From the NCBI GenBank assembly GCA_016987375.1, contig PJRA01000182.1, positions 404,266 through 418,402 on the forward strand: 14,137 bases of DNA, read 5' to 3'. Source of the stretch: Brachionus koreanus (taxonomy: Eukaryota; Rotifera; Eurotatoria; Ploima; Brachionidae). Position 1 is the first letter of the stretch; each line of letters starts with the position of its first letter. Positions 1 to 9,613 of the stretch are shown piece after piece. The notes under the pieces are model-generated. The model did no database searches. It had not been told where the DNA came from and worked only from the letters and a program-made list of their open reading frames with translations. The position numbers were made by a program, and so were the translations under genes.

Positions 1-2570
1 AAGGTTGATCGAAATATCATATGATAAATAAACAAATTTTATTTTTATCACTTTGATAAGATATATCATGATTAGAAATATTTTGATTTAGTGCATTTTA
101 ATTTGCATACATTAGTAACGTAAATTTTAAATTCCGTCGAGAGCATTAATTACAGATAGACAGGTTTTTCAGTTTTAATTTTAGTTTTATTTTTATTTTT
201 TTATTCTTAATCCTAATGGAATGTCTGCAAATAGATAAAATTGTTAGAAAAAAATTAGCCCCTCCAACTTAGCATTTTAAAATCATAAATACTTTTTTTC
301 TTTTTTTATTTCGATGGGCTTCTTTTAATAGACTCTTGTTTACGCTAAATGGGTATCTAAAACTTGAGCAGATGGGCTAGTGTATCTATAGAAAATCAAT
401 AACAAAAGGAAGTAAAAACAAACACACTTAATTTATCGAGTATCCAACGATGATTACTTTTGTGCGTCTCCACTCGAAGCAAAATGTCGAAGCCCTACAC
501 TCACTCGAAATAGAAAACTTGCCTGATCGTGGTCGCTAATTAGATTACTAAGACCACATAGAGTCGATTGAGATCTCTATGCAGATTTAATTAGAGCTAT
601 TCAATATAGCTGTTATCAATGCATCCAAAAATACAGACCCCTGAGTATTTTTGTTTTTGTACATTATTGTTGTTGAAAATTTCAATTAATTCTCAATTCA
701 AAAAATCGATCTGCCTAGTTGTCAACTTAACTAATTGATGACAAACAGTATCTGATAAACCAAATCGCATAATTATGTTTGACGTGAAGAAGATCTTTGC
801 CGATCGTTTGCCATAATCAGGCACACTCGTGATCTTATAGCGCTATGTATAAAGCAAATATTTTAAGTACTTATTTAAACTTAATAGCTTTATTAGATTG
901 GCAATAAAATAGAAAAAAAAATTTTAATACTTTTCTAAATCTGATTTTATTTAAATATATATATATATATTTTTTTTTGGACTTGATAAAATTAAAATAA
1001 ATTTTTATACAGTTTTTTTTGTCTTTCTTTTATTTTTTTTATTTTTGTTGAATTAAAATACAAATAGAACAACAACAAAAAAGATAGAGTCTAATGGACT
1101 GGGAATAACTAATTCAAGAGGGGCTTTAATTTCAGCTTGGCTAAATAAATCAATCTGGTCATCTAGTCAAAATAGAATGCAAATTACAACTTGAAAAAAA
1201 AAAAATTTATTTTAAATAAATACATTAAAGTTATTAGTTTTTATTTTCAAAATTTATTTCTTAGACAAGATAGTCAAAATATTTAGTTTGTCGTAATTAG
1301 AGAACAAAAAGTGATTTGTCAAATAATTATTTAAGTATAGAATTGGTTTTTTGTTTCCTTTTGTCAGCATTCACAAATCTATTTTTGTATCTACATTCTA
1401 ATTGTGAGAGATAAATAAACGAATAAATAGGAAGTTTGGAATATGAATATGAATATGAAAAAGCCTGACGGCTTTTCTTGTCGAGTTTTTTGACTTTAAG
1501 AAAAACAAGCACTTAAAAAAAAAAGAAATGATAATTGAAAATCGCTTAACTCGTAGGACTTGAAGTTAATTTCCATTTTAGTTAAAATGGCGGTAAAACT
1601 ACTAAATGTGAAACCGAATTAAAATAGTAATTAATTTTTTTTTATTTTTATTTCTTATTATTGTAAATTTGGTATTTATAGAAGTAAAAACCGATTGACA
1701 ACCAAGACAATTTGTTAGCTAGTCGAATCGCATCAAAATTCAATAATTTCATTTCTTTATATATATATATTTTTTTTGTCTAATGATAAAATGAATTAAT
1801 TAGATTTTTATTTTTCTTTGAAAATCTATTTGCAAAAAATAATAGCAAATTAATTGGTTTTGAACATTTTTAATGCAAATTTTGCATGGTTTCCTTTTAT
1901 TTTCTAGATCACTTTTGTGGGCGCTCAGTCGCCATTCTAAAGCCAAAAGATAATTAAATCATAACTAATTAAAAGAGAGTTTATACTTCAGCCAACACAA
2001 CAACAACAACCAAAAAAAAAGTATACTTGAAACAAAATTTGCATTTTCAATCATTTTCATAAACGTCACTCTCTTTTTTCTTGTTTATTTTTAATTTTCT
2101 CTTTTTCTCTTTCTTGTTTCTTTTTACTTTTTTTTTTTCTTGTTTCATTTTAGAGGAAAATTGGGAGAAAGTAGGGATGATGCTATCTAAAATCAACCAA
2201 TACAAACACACACTTTTACTTTATTTCTTCATAATTTTGAATGCAGCAAACAAAAAAAAAGCAAATTTATCGATTTGTCATTTTAGATTTTTATAAATAT
2301 TCATAAAAGTTTTTTTTTTTTTTTATTTTCGTATAAAAACGAAATATTTGTTTGGAACTTATTTTCTCTTTATATTATTTCGTCTAGAACAAAAGGTGCT
2401 CTTTTCTCCCAATATCAAAGGTTGACCATTCATTATTTTATCAAATTGTTTAATTTTTTTCATCTAATTGTTGTTCAAATATATTAGTCTAGAAAAATAT
2501 TTTTTAAAGAAAATGTAAAAAAAAAAAAAAATTTTTACTAAGATTAAACAAAAAATTTAATTTAATTGGT
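1..2570. promoter_or_regulatory. Upstream non-coding region of the zfh-1/ZEB gene
   Basis: I see no convincing coding exon here. The open frames are short, AT-driven and lack splice-phase partners. The stretch holds four perfect ATTTGCAT octamers (either strand) at 101-108, 1177-1184, 1873-1880 and 2037-2044. An AT dinucleotide run lies near 954-970. A patch of clearly higher GC covers about 425-860, with a TAATTAG homeodomain-type site near 539 and the heptamer TCGAAGC repeated near 474 and 487. Long T-rich tracts lie at 2075-2140 and 2310-2330. By position it should contain the promoter, the 5' UTR and possibly a non-coding first exon of the zfh-1/ZEB gene. I cannot place a transcription start. 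Confidence 0.45.
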
Positions 2571-3412
2571 ATGAAAATTTTAGATTTAATTGATGAAATG
2601 AGCTTGGATTTGTACGAAATGCACGATGTCATAACCGATAAAGAAGATGAGTCACTACAAACGAATAGCGAGCAATTATCGTGCTTATCAAAAGGTTTTT
2701 TGTTCGTTGTTCAATTTTAAATAAAAAATAGATTAAAAAGTTCAATTGACCAGATGAAAATAATTTTAATTTTCTAATCAATTAGGCGATTATTAGCCAG
2801 AGCAGGACTGGGACTGGGAGTTAGTGGGGCTTAATAGATTAAACAAAAAGTAGCTGCACATATAAATTACATGTAGGGCACATGCTGAGTGTGAGAGCTC
2901 GAGGTTTTTCTCGCACTAACTTTTTGTCCCGATTAGTTTTTGATCTCGGCATATTAATTACTCATCAAATTCAATCAGAATGATTAAAGTCTTAATTTCA
3001 CTCAAACGAATCAATAGTCAAACAAAAAATAGAGAAAGAAAAAATCCTATCGATTTTTCTGCTAGTTTATCTCATTTAATAGTTGTCAAACTTTATGGAG
3101 TTGAGTTTTTTTCTGCGCTTGTGAACAAAGGCCTAAAGACCGCACACACTTTCCGACCACACAAATACATCACTACTACTAAAATACTGCTACCACTACT
3201 TGATGATAAACTAATTTAAATTTAAAATCAAAAATAATTAAAATCTCAGTTTGAGTTGAAATTATATTTTTTTTGTTGTTGTAAAGTTTCGCTTGGACAC
3301 CCTGCAGTTTACAAGCGGCGTTTTAAAACAACGCTTAATTTGTTCATTTGGGCTTATCATTTTAATAGTGCAGTATTTGTGTGTCTGATTGACAAAATTT
3401 ACTGTAACCAAC

Positions 3413-3445
<33 letters not shown>

Positions 3446-6269
3446 CACGTGTTTCAGAGTTGTCTTTGAATTCTTTTTCTATGAAAATTCCCTATACGAT
3501 TATAAAATAAAGAGAGAAAGAGAGAGAACTTTTAGCGTTTGCTAGCTAAATTCTGGGGAATAGTAGCCGCATTTTAAGTTATCTAATCTAGATTGGAATT
3601 TAATATCTTTTCCTGTTTCCTTTTCTCTTTCTTTCTCTTTATTTTTTTGTTAGAAGAAAAATAAAAACTAAAAAAATAGACCTAATACCTTAGAAATATT
3701 AACACAAATTTTACACTCAAATAATTAGCATTGTATTCACAGGTTCAAATTACCGATTTTATCTCAAAAGATCAGAAAGTAAATCTTGTTCTAATTGAAT
3801 TCGATTCACTGATCTCAAGTGTAATCTAACACTGGCCAAATATACCTTATAGCTGGTCAATGAAGCCTTTTAGTCTATTGCATAAACAAAGCCATTTTAT
3901 TTATTTAACCTTGTTATTTGACTACCGCGCATCAACAGATAAGGAAATGAAACTCAACTCGTTTAACTCATCACCAGTATCAAACGAGTCAATGGACGAG
4001 GACATGCAAGCCCAAGCCGAACTTCTTGTATGCAAAATATGCAAAAAGCTTTTCGACAATTTGAACAGACTGCAGCGACACATGCTCTGTCATGACATGA
4101 GTCCAGAATTGCGCAAATTCAAATGTGACTACTGCACCAAAGCATTCAAGTTCAAACATCACCTAAAAGTAAGAGATGACCATTGGAAAAATTTTTTTTT
4201 TTTTTTATGTTTTGTTATATTCATTCATTCATTCATTCATTCATTCATTCATCAACCTAGAAAATTTATTCTTTTTTTTTTATTTTAATTTTTTTCTTTG
4301 TTTAATCAATTAAACGTCGCTTGTTGTCTTTTTCTCTCTTTCACTCACTCTCTCCTTCTCTGTCTCTTTTTCTGTGTGTGTGTGTGTTTCTCTCTTTATG
4401 AAAATTATTCCAAAAATATTGATTTTTTTGTTATTTCTGAGTAAAGCCAAAAAAACACCTCCTCTTTTTTATTTTTCGTGTTTTTTCATACGACGACGAG
4501 TCTCTTTCCTGCTATAAATTTTCTACTCTTAACTCCGCACTAAAAAAACAAATTTTTTTTTCAACTCTCAAAATTTCTCCAATTGAAAAACACGTTTAGC
4601 CCAATACCGAATAGAAATCAAGATACGACTAAAAAAAACTAATAGGTTAAATTTTTATCATTATATTTTTCTATAAATATATATAAATATATTTTTAAAA
4701 ACCTATATATACAAAAATAAAATAAAATAAAATAAAAGTATTCTTTCAGAGATTAGTTAAAACTAAAAAGCTAAAACCAATACTGGTCGTAAATATATCA
4801 TTTTAATCAGCAATCGTTTGAACTAAATGATAACAACAAAATAAGAAATTCGTTTTTTTACTTGACTTTTTTCTTTTATTTTTTTCTATTCTATGAAATA
4901 GGACTCGTTTATAATATTGACTTTTTTCTCTTTGCAGGAACATACTAGAATTCATACTGGCGAAAAGCCATTTAAATGCATAAATTGTGGTAAACGATTC
5001 TCGCACTCAGGCTCATATTCAAGTCATATGACATCAAAAAAGTGTTTCTCACAAACCAAAGCACACAAAGAAAATCTTGATTTAGAAGTAGGCGAAATAG
5101 TCAACAACGAGCAAAGAGAAACCATGGCTCAAACCCTATTGAATAGCAGCAGCAGCAGCAGCACTCACACAAGTCCATCCAACTCGGCACTAATCAGTCC
5201 AATGCTTCATTTTAATAATTTGGTCTTAGGCGATGAAGCCCGATCGCCGCTCAATTTTATGAATCTATTCCATCAACAACAACAACAACAACAGCAGCAG
5301 CATCAGCATCAGCAGTCGCAAATGTCCAATTTGATGATGATGCTCGGCTCAAACAGCTCGCTCAGTCCGCTGCACATTTGGTTCAATTATTTTAAAAATT
5401 TGGCCTCGTCCAGCCAGAGCACGTCGCCGACATCGACTGGCTCGAGCAAAAAGCGCACACACTCAAGCTCAAGCGAGTCTGAACCGCTTGATCTGTCGAT
5501 GAAAAAGCCCAGGCAACAAGACGACTACAATTCGTTTCTTGTTTCCAATTTACTCAACAAGCCAAAGGTGGATGGTAAGCGAATTTCTTGTGCTAAAAAT
5601 GAACTGCACACTGGCGACCAGAACACTTTCAAAGAGAACTTTAACTTTTGGCCGAGTGGACTAGGCGACAGCTTTGGCTCTTATGACGATTCAAATGAAT
5701 ATGTCAAGACACCGGCTAGAAGAAGTTATAAAAAGTTTGTGGATGAAAAAGGCGCATCGATGAGAAAATCGTGGAAAAATCACATAGTAGAAGGCAGTGA
5801 CATGTACGCATGTGATCAATGTGACAAAATGTTCAGCAAACAGTCAAGTTTGGCCCGACACAAGTACGAGCATTCGGGCATTAGACCATTTGTGTGCGAT
5901 ATTTGCACCAAGGCTTTCAAGCACAAACACCATTTGGCCGAGCACAAGCGATTGCACACTGGCGAAAAGCCGTTCGAGTGTGGCAAGTGCGGAAAGAGAT
6001 TTTCTCATTCGGGCTCGTACAGTCAGCACATGAATCATCGATACAAATACTGCAGACCTTACAGAGAGGAACAGCAAATGCCGGAGAGAATAGAGGAGAC
6101 AAGTCACATTGAACACGACTCGACGGCTCTGATGGCCACTCAATCGCCTAGCATGTCCGATCAAGATCTTGAGTTGGAAATCGATCAGAGCGATTATGTA
6201 GATGACGAAGGTATCAATGAAGAGGACAAGTTTGATGAACAAACAAGTGAAGAAAAATTTTCAGAATAA
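2571..6269 (+). CDS. zfh1: ZEB/zfh-1 family zinc-finger transcriptional repressor, three exons, no homeodomain
   Basis: Join 2571..2694, 3939..4168, 4938..6269; 561 residues. Splice phases are 1 (G|AT) and 0 (AAA|GAA), with GT-AG ends. The N-terminal cluster has three fingers: C73/C76/H89/H93; C104/C107/H120/H124, split by intron 2 exactly at HHLK|EHTRIH; and a C2HC finger C132/C135/H148/C154 ending SHSGSYSSH. The C-terminal cluster has C410/C413/H426/H430, C438/C441/H454/H458 and C466/C469/H482/C490, with the family signatures RHKYEH, FKHKHHL and [14 protein letters not shown]. Between them lie poly-Ser (188-193), a Gln/His run (about 230-245) and the CtBP-binding motif PLDLS (301-305). The tail after 525 is acidic. 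Known for the family: nuclear repressor that binds bipartite E2-boxes. Odd: no homeodomain in the 255-residue linker, and about half the length of vertebrate ZEB. ATG 2571 is the first in-frame start after TAA 2505, with G at -3. A splice acceptor at 2582-2583 is an alternative beginning. Confidence 0.93.
2695..3938 (+). other. Intron 1 of the zfh-1/ZEB gene
   Basis: This 1,244-nt phase-1 intron starts at AAAG|GTTTTT and ends at CAACAG|AT. The donor is weak. Phase agreement across it, and the switch to zinc-finger coding straight after it, support the boundaries. It contains a higher-GC patch at about 2795-2960, an (AC)14 run, a CACGTG E-box and GA-rich DNA near 3510-3530. Open frames inside it (2980-3219 and 3256-3510) have no family resemblance, and the second runs through the AC repeat, so I read both as chance. 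Confidence 0.8.
3415..3442. repeat. (AC)14 microsatellite
   Basis: An uninterrupted AC dinucleotide array in intron 1 of the zfh-1/ZEB gene, with a CACGTG E-box three bases beyond its end (3446-3451). Confidence 0.97.
4221..4252. repeat. (TCAT)8 tetranucleotide microsatellite
   Basis: Eight perfect TCAT units inside intron 2 of the zfh-1/ZEB gene, about 50 nt after the donor site. Confidence 0.97.
4373..4386. repeat. (TG)7 microsatellite
   Basis: A short TG array flanked by CT-rich sequence, in intron 2 of the zfh-1/ZEB gene. Confidence 0.9.
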
Positions 6270-6270
6270 A
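6265..6270 (+). terminator. AATAAA hexamer overlapping the zfh-1/ZEB stop codon
   Basis: AATAAA overlaps the TAA stop (6267-6269). It is too close to the stop for a normal 3' UTR and is probably not the main poly(A) signal. A second perfect AATAAA lies at 6628-6633, in a T-rich setting about 360 nt past the stop, and is the more likely signal. Neither cleavage site can be confirmed from sequence. Confidence 0.25.
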
Positions 6271-6627
6271 ATTTTTATTTGTTTTTTTCTTTTTCTATTT
6301 TTTCTTTAATTTTTTTTTCCTTATTTGATTTTAAAATTAACACAAAATTAAGTCTTCCATTGCTTGTACAGTTTTTTTTTATCTAATTTTTCTTTCTATA
6401 ATTAATGTTAGTTGAAAACAAAAAAAAAACTACTAGAAAAAAAAAATAATTTTAGTTATTTATTTGTTATTTTATTTTATTTTTTTCAATATTCTAGTCA
6501 TTGCAGTCAGTTTTGAAAAACTCAAAAATTCCAATCACATGACAAGTTCAATTCTAACTTTTGATCATTTATATTTATTTTATTTCTTCTTCTTTTTTTT
6601 TTTTTGTTTATTTTTAATTCAATTTTA

Positions 6628-6633
6628 AATAAA
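6628..6633 (+). terminator. Candidate poly(A) signal of the zfh-1/ZEB gene
   Basis: A perfect AATAAA about 360 nt downstream of the stop, following a T-rich 3' UTR-like stretch. Position and sequence fit, but in DNA this AT-rich the hexamer also arises often by chance. Confidence 0.4.
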
Positions 6634-7026
6634 AATTTTATAAAATTTAATACAATTTTTCTTAATTAGAAACTAATTTTTTTTTATCAACCCAAAAGAT
6701 GCTTAGATAATTAATTTTCCGGTTGTCTAATTTCAAGTTAATTATTCAAAACAAGTGAATAAATTAACTAGTTTTAATTTTAAATTTTATTGAGTTTCTT
6801 TTTAGTTCCAGTTATTTAATTATTCTAATTGTTTTTTTTTTTTTTTATTTTGCTCACTAATTAATTTGGAATAAATTATGGGTTTTGATGGACTTTATTT
6901 ATTTATTCGATTTGTTGAGTAGTACAACTTGACCAAACAAATCAACGAAAGACCAGTCGATGGCTGCTGCTCGTGTGGTCATCGATTAATTTTGTCAAGC
7001 GATAAATCCTTGATATAATGAAAAAA

Positions 7027-7161
7027 TCAAATAAATAATATTGATTTGAGTGTCTTTTGTTTAAACATGTGCTTGAGCAGCATTTTTGTTTTGTTAATTC
7101 TATATTGTTCACAATAGGCAATAGGCAAAAAAAATGTTATCAGAATTTTTATGGCTATCAT
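7027..7161 (-). CDS. Doubtful small ORF with signal-peptide-like N-terminus
   Basis: From the inner ATG at 7161 the frame codes 44 residues. A hydrophobic start (MIAIKILITFFLPIAYC) resembles a signal peptide, and a short Lys-rich remainder follows. The frame continues upstream to another ATG at 7233. Nothing else supports a gene: no splice partner, no recognised family and very AT-rich codons. Frames of this length arise often by chance in such DNA. It is listed only so that it can be checked against transcripts. Confidence 0.12.
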   Translation of the reverse strand: MIAIKILITFFLPIAYCEQYRINKTKMLLKHMFKQKTLKSILFI

Positions 7162-9578
7162 AAATTTTATTATTCTTTTTCTCTTATAGCTTTGAGCAGC
7201 CAAAGATAATTCAGTTAGAAAAAATTTGCTCATCTTAATTAGAGATGTAAATTGCCCTGAGTGTTAAAGACTCGAATTCCAATAGTTATTTCTTTCTCTC
7301 TTTTTTTTTACAATCAAACTAATCTGTCATAAAAGTACTTGAGTTTTTGTTTGTTTTAGCATTTCTTTGCATGATAAGTTTATTGAGCAACCTTATCAAG
7401 TTTTTAAAGTAGCAAAGTAATTAATCATACACTTGATTTTAATGGAAGTTCCGAGAGTACGTTAATCGTTGGTAAATGCATTTTTTAATCAATTCAATTC
7501 AACTCAATTAATTTTAATTTTGTAATGGCAGATGCGAGACTCAAGTCGACAAAAATGTTACTTATCAGTGCACATGAGGATTTTAAGTATGAGAGAGAGA
7601 GGGGAAAAAGAGAAAAATTGCAATTAGTAGCTGAGCCTAGATAAGCGTGAATATTATCAATTCAAGTACAGTAGAAAAAGCTAATTAGAAATACGAAGTT
7701 AATTATTTCTTTTGGGCATCAGTAGAAGAACTTTTCTATTCCAGAGAGTTTGTATTTTGAGTTAATTACAAGTTAAGATTAATTAAGCTGAATGAAATCT
7801 TCAATTTCTGTAGTATATGGAAATTCGATCGAATTTCATCAAGTTTTAATTATAGTGGACAATTAATCGATTTTTTTCTAAGTATAATGTAAAGATATAC
7901 TCAAAAGTTTATTAGTTTTGGACTAAGGCTGAATTAATATTCGAATTTGAAGTTTTTGGCAAGTTTTCGATCAATTTATTTTGCAATTAACTCAATGGAT
8001 GCTTGCTTGGTTTTTTAAGATATTTTCTTCGCGAAAATAAAACTAACACTTTATTTATTTAACAATTTAAAAAAAAATATTGGTGCCAAATTAATTTTTA
8101 AATATAAAATAAACTTGATAAAATTTATTATGCTTTTGTGTGAATTTTATTTTTGTCTTAACTTTGCACCATCTGATTAAATATAAAAATAAAAAAGAAA
8201 ACTAAATTTTTTGAATTTACATCTTTTGAAATTTTTTATTCAAAATTTAGATTTAAAATAAAATTGAAAAAAAAATTCAACATTTAAAATATATATAAAT
8301 TTGAGAAATTCCTCATTTTAAATTTTTACTAAAATTAAATCTAATTTTTTTTTTTTAATTTCGAAGTAAAAGCGTTTTAAAAATTTTAATGATTTGAAAA
8401 GGAGGTAATTTTAGTGTTTGTGAAACTGCCATAAATCACAGACTTTAATTCCAAAATTTATTCTGTAAATTTGATACAATATTAATCAAAATTTGGCAAA
8501 TTGAAGCTGATTATTAATTTAGATCCTAATTTTTTTTTTCTTTTGATAAATACTAATTAATTTAAATTTCTATAGAATCAAAATCAAAAATTTGATGAGC
8601 CAAAAAAAATAACGCAAAATCAAATAAAATAATATTCTATTATGTACTATTCTAGATTAAAAATAAAAATTTCAAATTTGATCTAACTTTTAACTTTGAG
8701 TCGAAAAATAGTTCTGCAAAATATAACAGCTGATAAAATTCAATATTGGTACCAACAAAAATTAGTTTTATGCAATTTTTCTGCAATTATATCCCTTAGT
8801 CTATGCAAAAAATAATTTAGGCAATTTAGTTCAAAAATGAGACTTTATCTTTCCTTTCAATTGGCATAAAATTATTCATGAGAAATTAATTAGAAAATCT
8901 TATTGTTTTATTAATTAATTTATTTTGCAGGAAAAACTTTGGACTCATAGAAAAAAAAAATTTTTTTGTTCCAAAATTCACAAGTCAAAACTTTTGCTAA
9001 AATTTTAACTAGATACCAATTCCAATTAAGACTCGGTTTAAATTACTGAATTAATGAATAAAAAAGATTTTTGACATAATTTGTGATCTTTATAGATCTT
9101 GAAATCGACAAAAGCAAATTATTTCAACACCCAAAATTTAAGCTTGGTATGTTAGAAAATAAGCTGAGGGCAAGAATGCCAAAAACATTATTTTTTGCAA
9201 GCTATAATACAAAATTTAAATTACAAAAATTGATCTATAGTGAAGAAACCAATTAATTGAATGGTGAAAATATGTCAAAATGACGTCTTTGGTGCTTTTA
9301 GTGTTAATTCTGATAGATTTGAATAGAAACAAAATTGAAAAACCAATCTAGATTCTTTAGAAGTTTTTCGACCCTTTCTATTACTACTGTTCTTTGTTTT
9401 TGTTCAATAAATTTAATCATTTCTGAAAAATTTTATCTTCAATCAAAAAAATATTAAGATTGCTAGAATGGAAAGAAATTAATAATAATTAAACGCTAAA
9501 CTCTTCAAATAAATAATCAATAGGATTAAAAGTTGCTTAAAATTCAACTTAAATCAAAAACATTAAATGTTAAACTTT

Positions 9579-9584
9579 TTTATT
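9579..9584 (-). terminator. Candidate poly(A) signal of the LRR gene
   Basis: The plus strand reads TTTATT, which is AATAAA on the minus strand, about 30 nt beyond the LRR gene stop codon. The spacing would give a very short 3' UTR, which is compatible with the compact introns of this gene. Confidence 0.45.
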
Positions 9585-9613
9585 TTCTAAAATAACTTAG
9601 ATAAAAAACTTGT

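Larger units (their letters stand above)
4169..4937 (+). other. Intron 2 of the zfh-1/ZEB gene
   Basis: This 769-nt phase-0 intron has donor AAA|GTAAGA and acceptor CTCTTTGCAG|GAA after a pyrimidine tract. It interrupts the second zinc finger between its Cys pair and its His pair. Rejoining gives the family sequence [15 protein letters not shown], which confirms both ends. It is T-rich, with a TCAT array, a TG array and CT-rich stretches. I see no coding or RNA gene in it. Confidence 0.95.
6270..9613. other. Convergent intergenic region, no recognisable gene
   Basis: The zfh-1/ZEB gene ends on the left and the LRR gene ends on the right, so this 3.3-kb space lies between two 3' ends. It is strongly AT-rich with many A and T homopolymers. 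I found no exon with family resemblance or matching splice phases. Items of note are a higher-GC patch with a 6-bp dyad at 6957-6985, a short frame with a signal-peptide look on the minus strand (7161-7027), a GA run near 7590, and the putative poly(A) signals of both flanking genes. Confidence 0.75.

Noticed and set aside
349..354. ATGG|GTATCT as a tiny first coding exon joining phase 1 to the acceptor at 2583
   Set aside because: It would give M-D-L-I-D-E in frame, but a four-base exon match is expected by chance and there is no other support.
1327..1512. Minus-strand open frame of 61 codons
   Set aside because: Low-complexity YSYSYS repeat from an ATATGA-type array and Lys-rich filler, with no splice partner or family resemblance.
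2081..2296. Plus-strand open frame rich in Phe
   Set aside because: It reads through a long CT/T-rich tract. The hydrophobic look comes from TTT codons, not a membrane protein.
2980..3510. Two plus-strand frames in intron 1 (2980-3219, 3256-3510)
   Set aside because: They lie inside the intron of the zfh-1 gene. The second translates the AC repeat as Thr-His, and neither fits the gene's phase.
5575..5580. GTAAGC inside the last zfh-1 exon as a splice donor
   Set aside because: The frame stays open and coding-like on both sides with no needed acceptor, so an intron here is not required.
5797..6242. Alternative frames on both strands over the C-terminal finger exon
   Set aside because: Shadows of the zinc-finger coding sequence. 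The zinc-finger frame has the conserved motifs.
6270..6640. miR-200/miR-8 seed matches (CAGTATT) in the zfh-1/ZEB 3' UTR, as in vertebrate ZEB
   Set aside because: None found. CAATATT near 6487 has one mismatch, and the only exact CAGTATT I noticed (near 3371) is intronic.
9088..9255. Plus-strand open frame of about 50 codons after a TTTATAG acceptor-like site
   Set aside because: Looks mildly coding (DLEIDKSKLF), but frames this long are expected many times by chance at this AT content and it has no partner exon.
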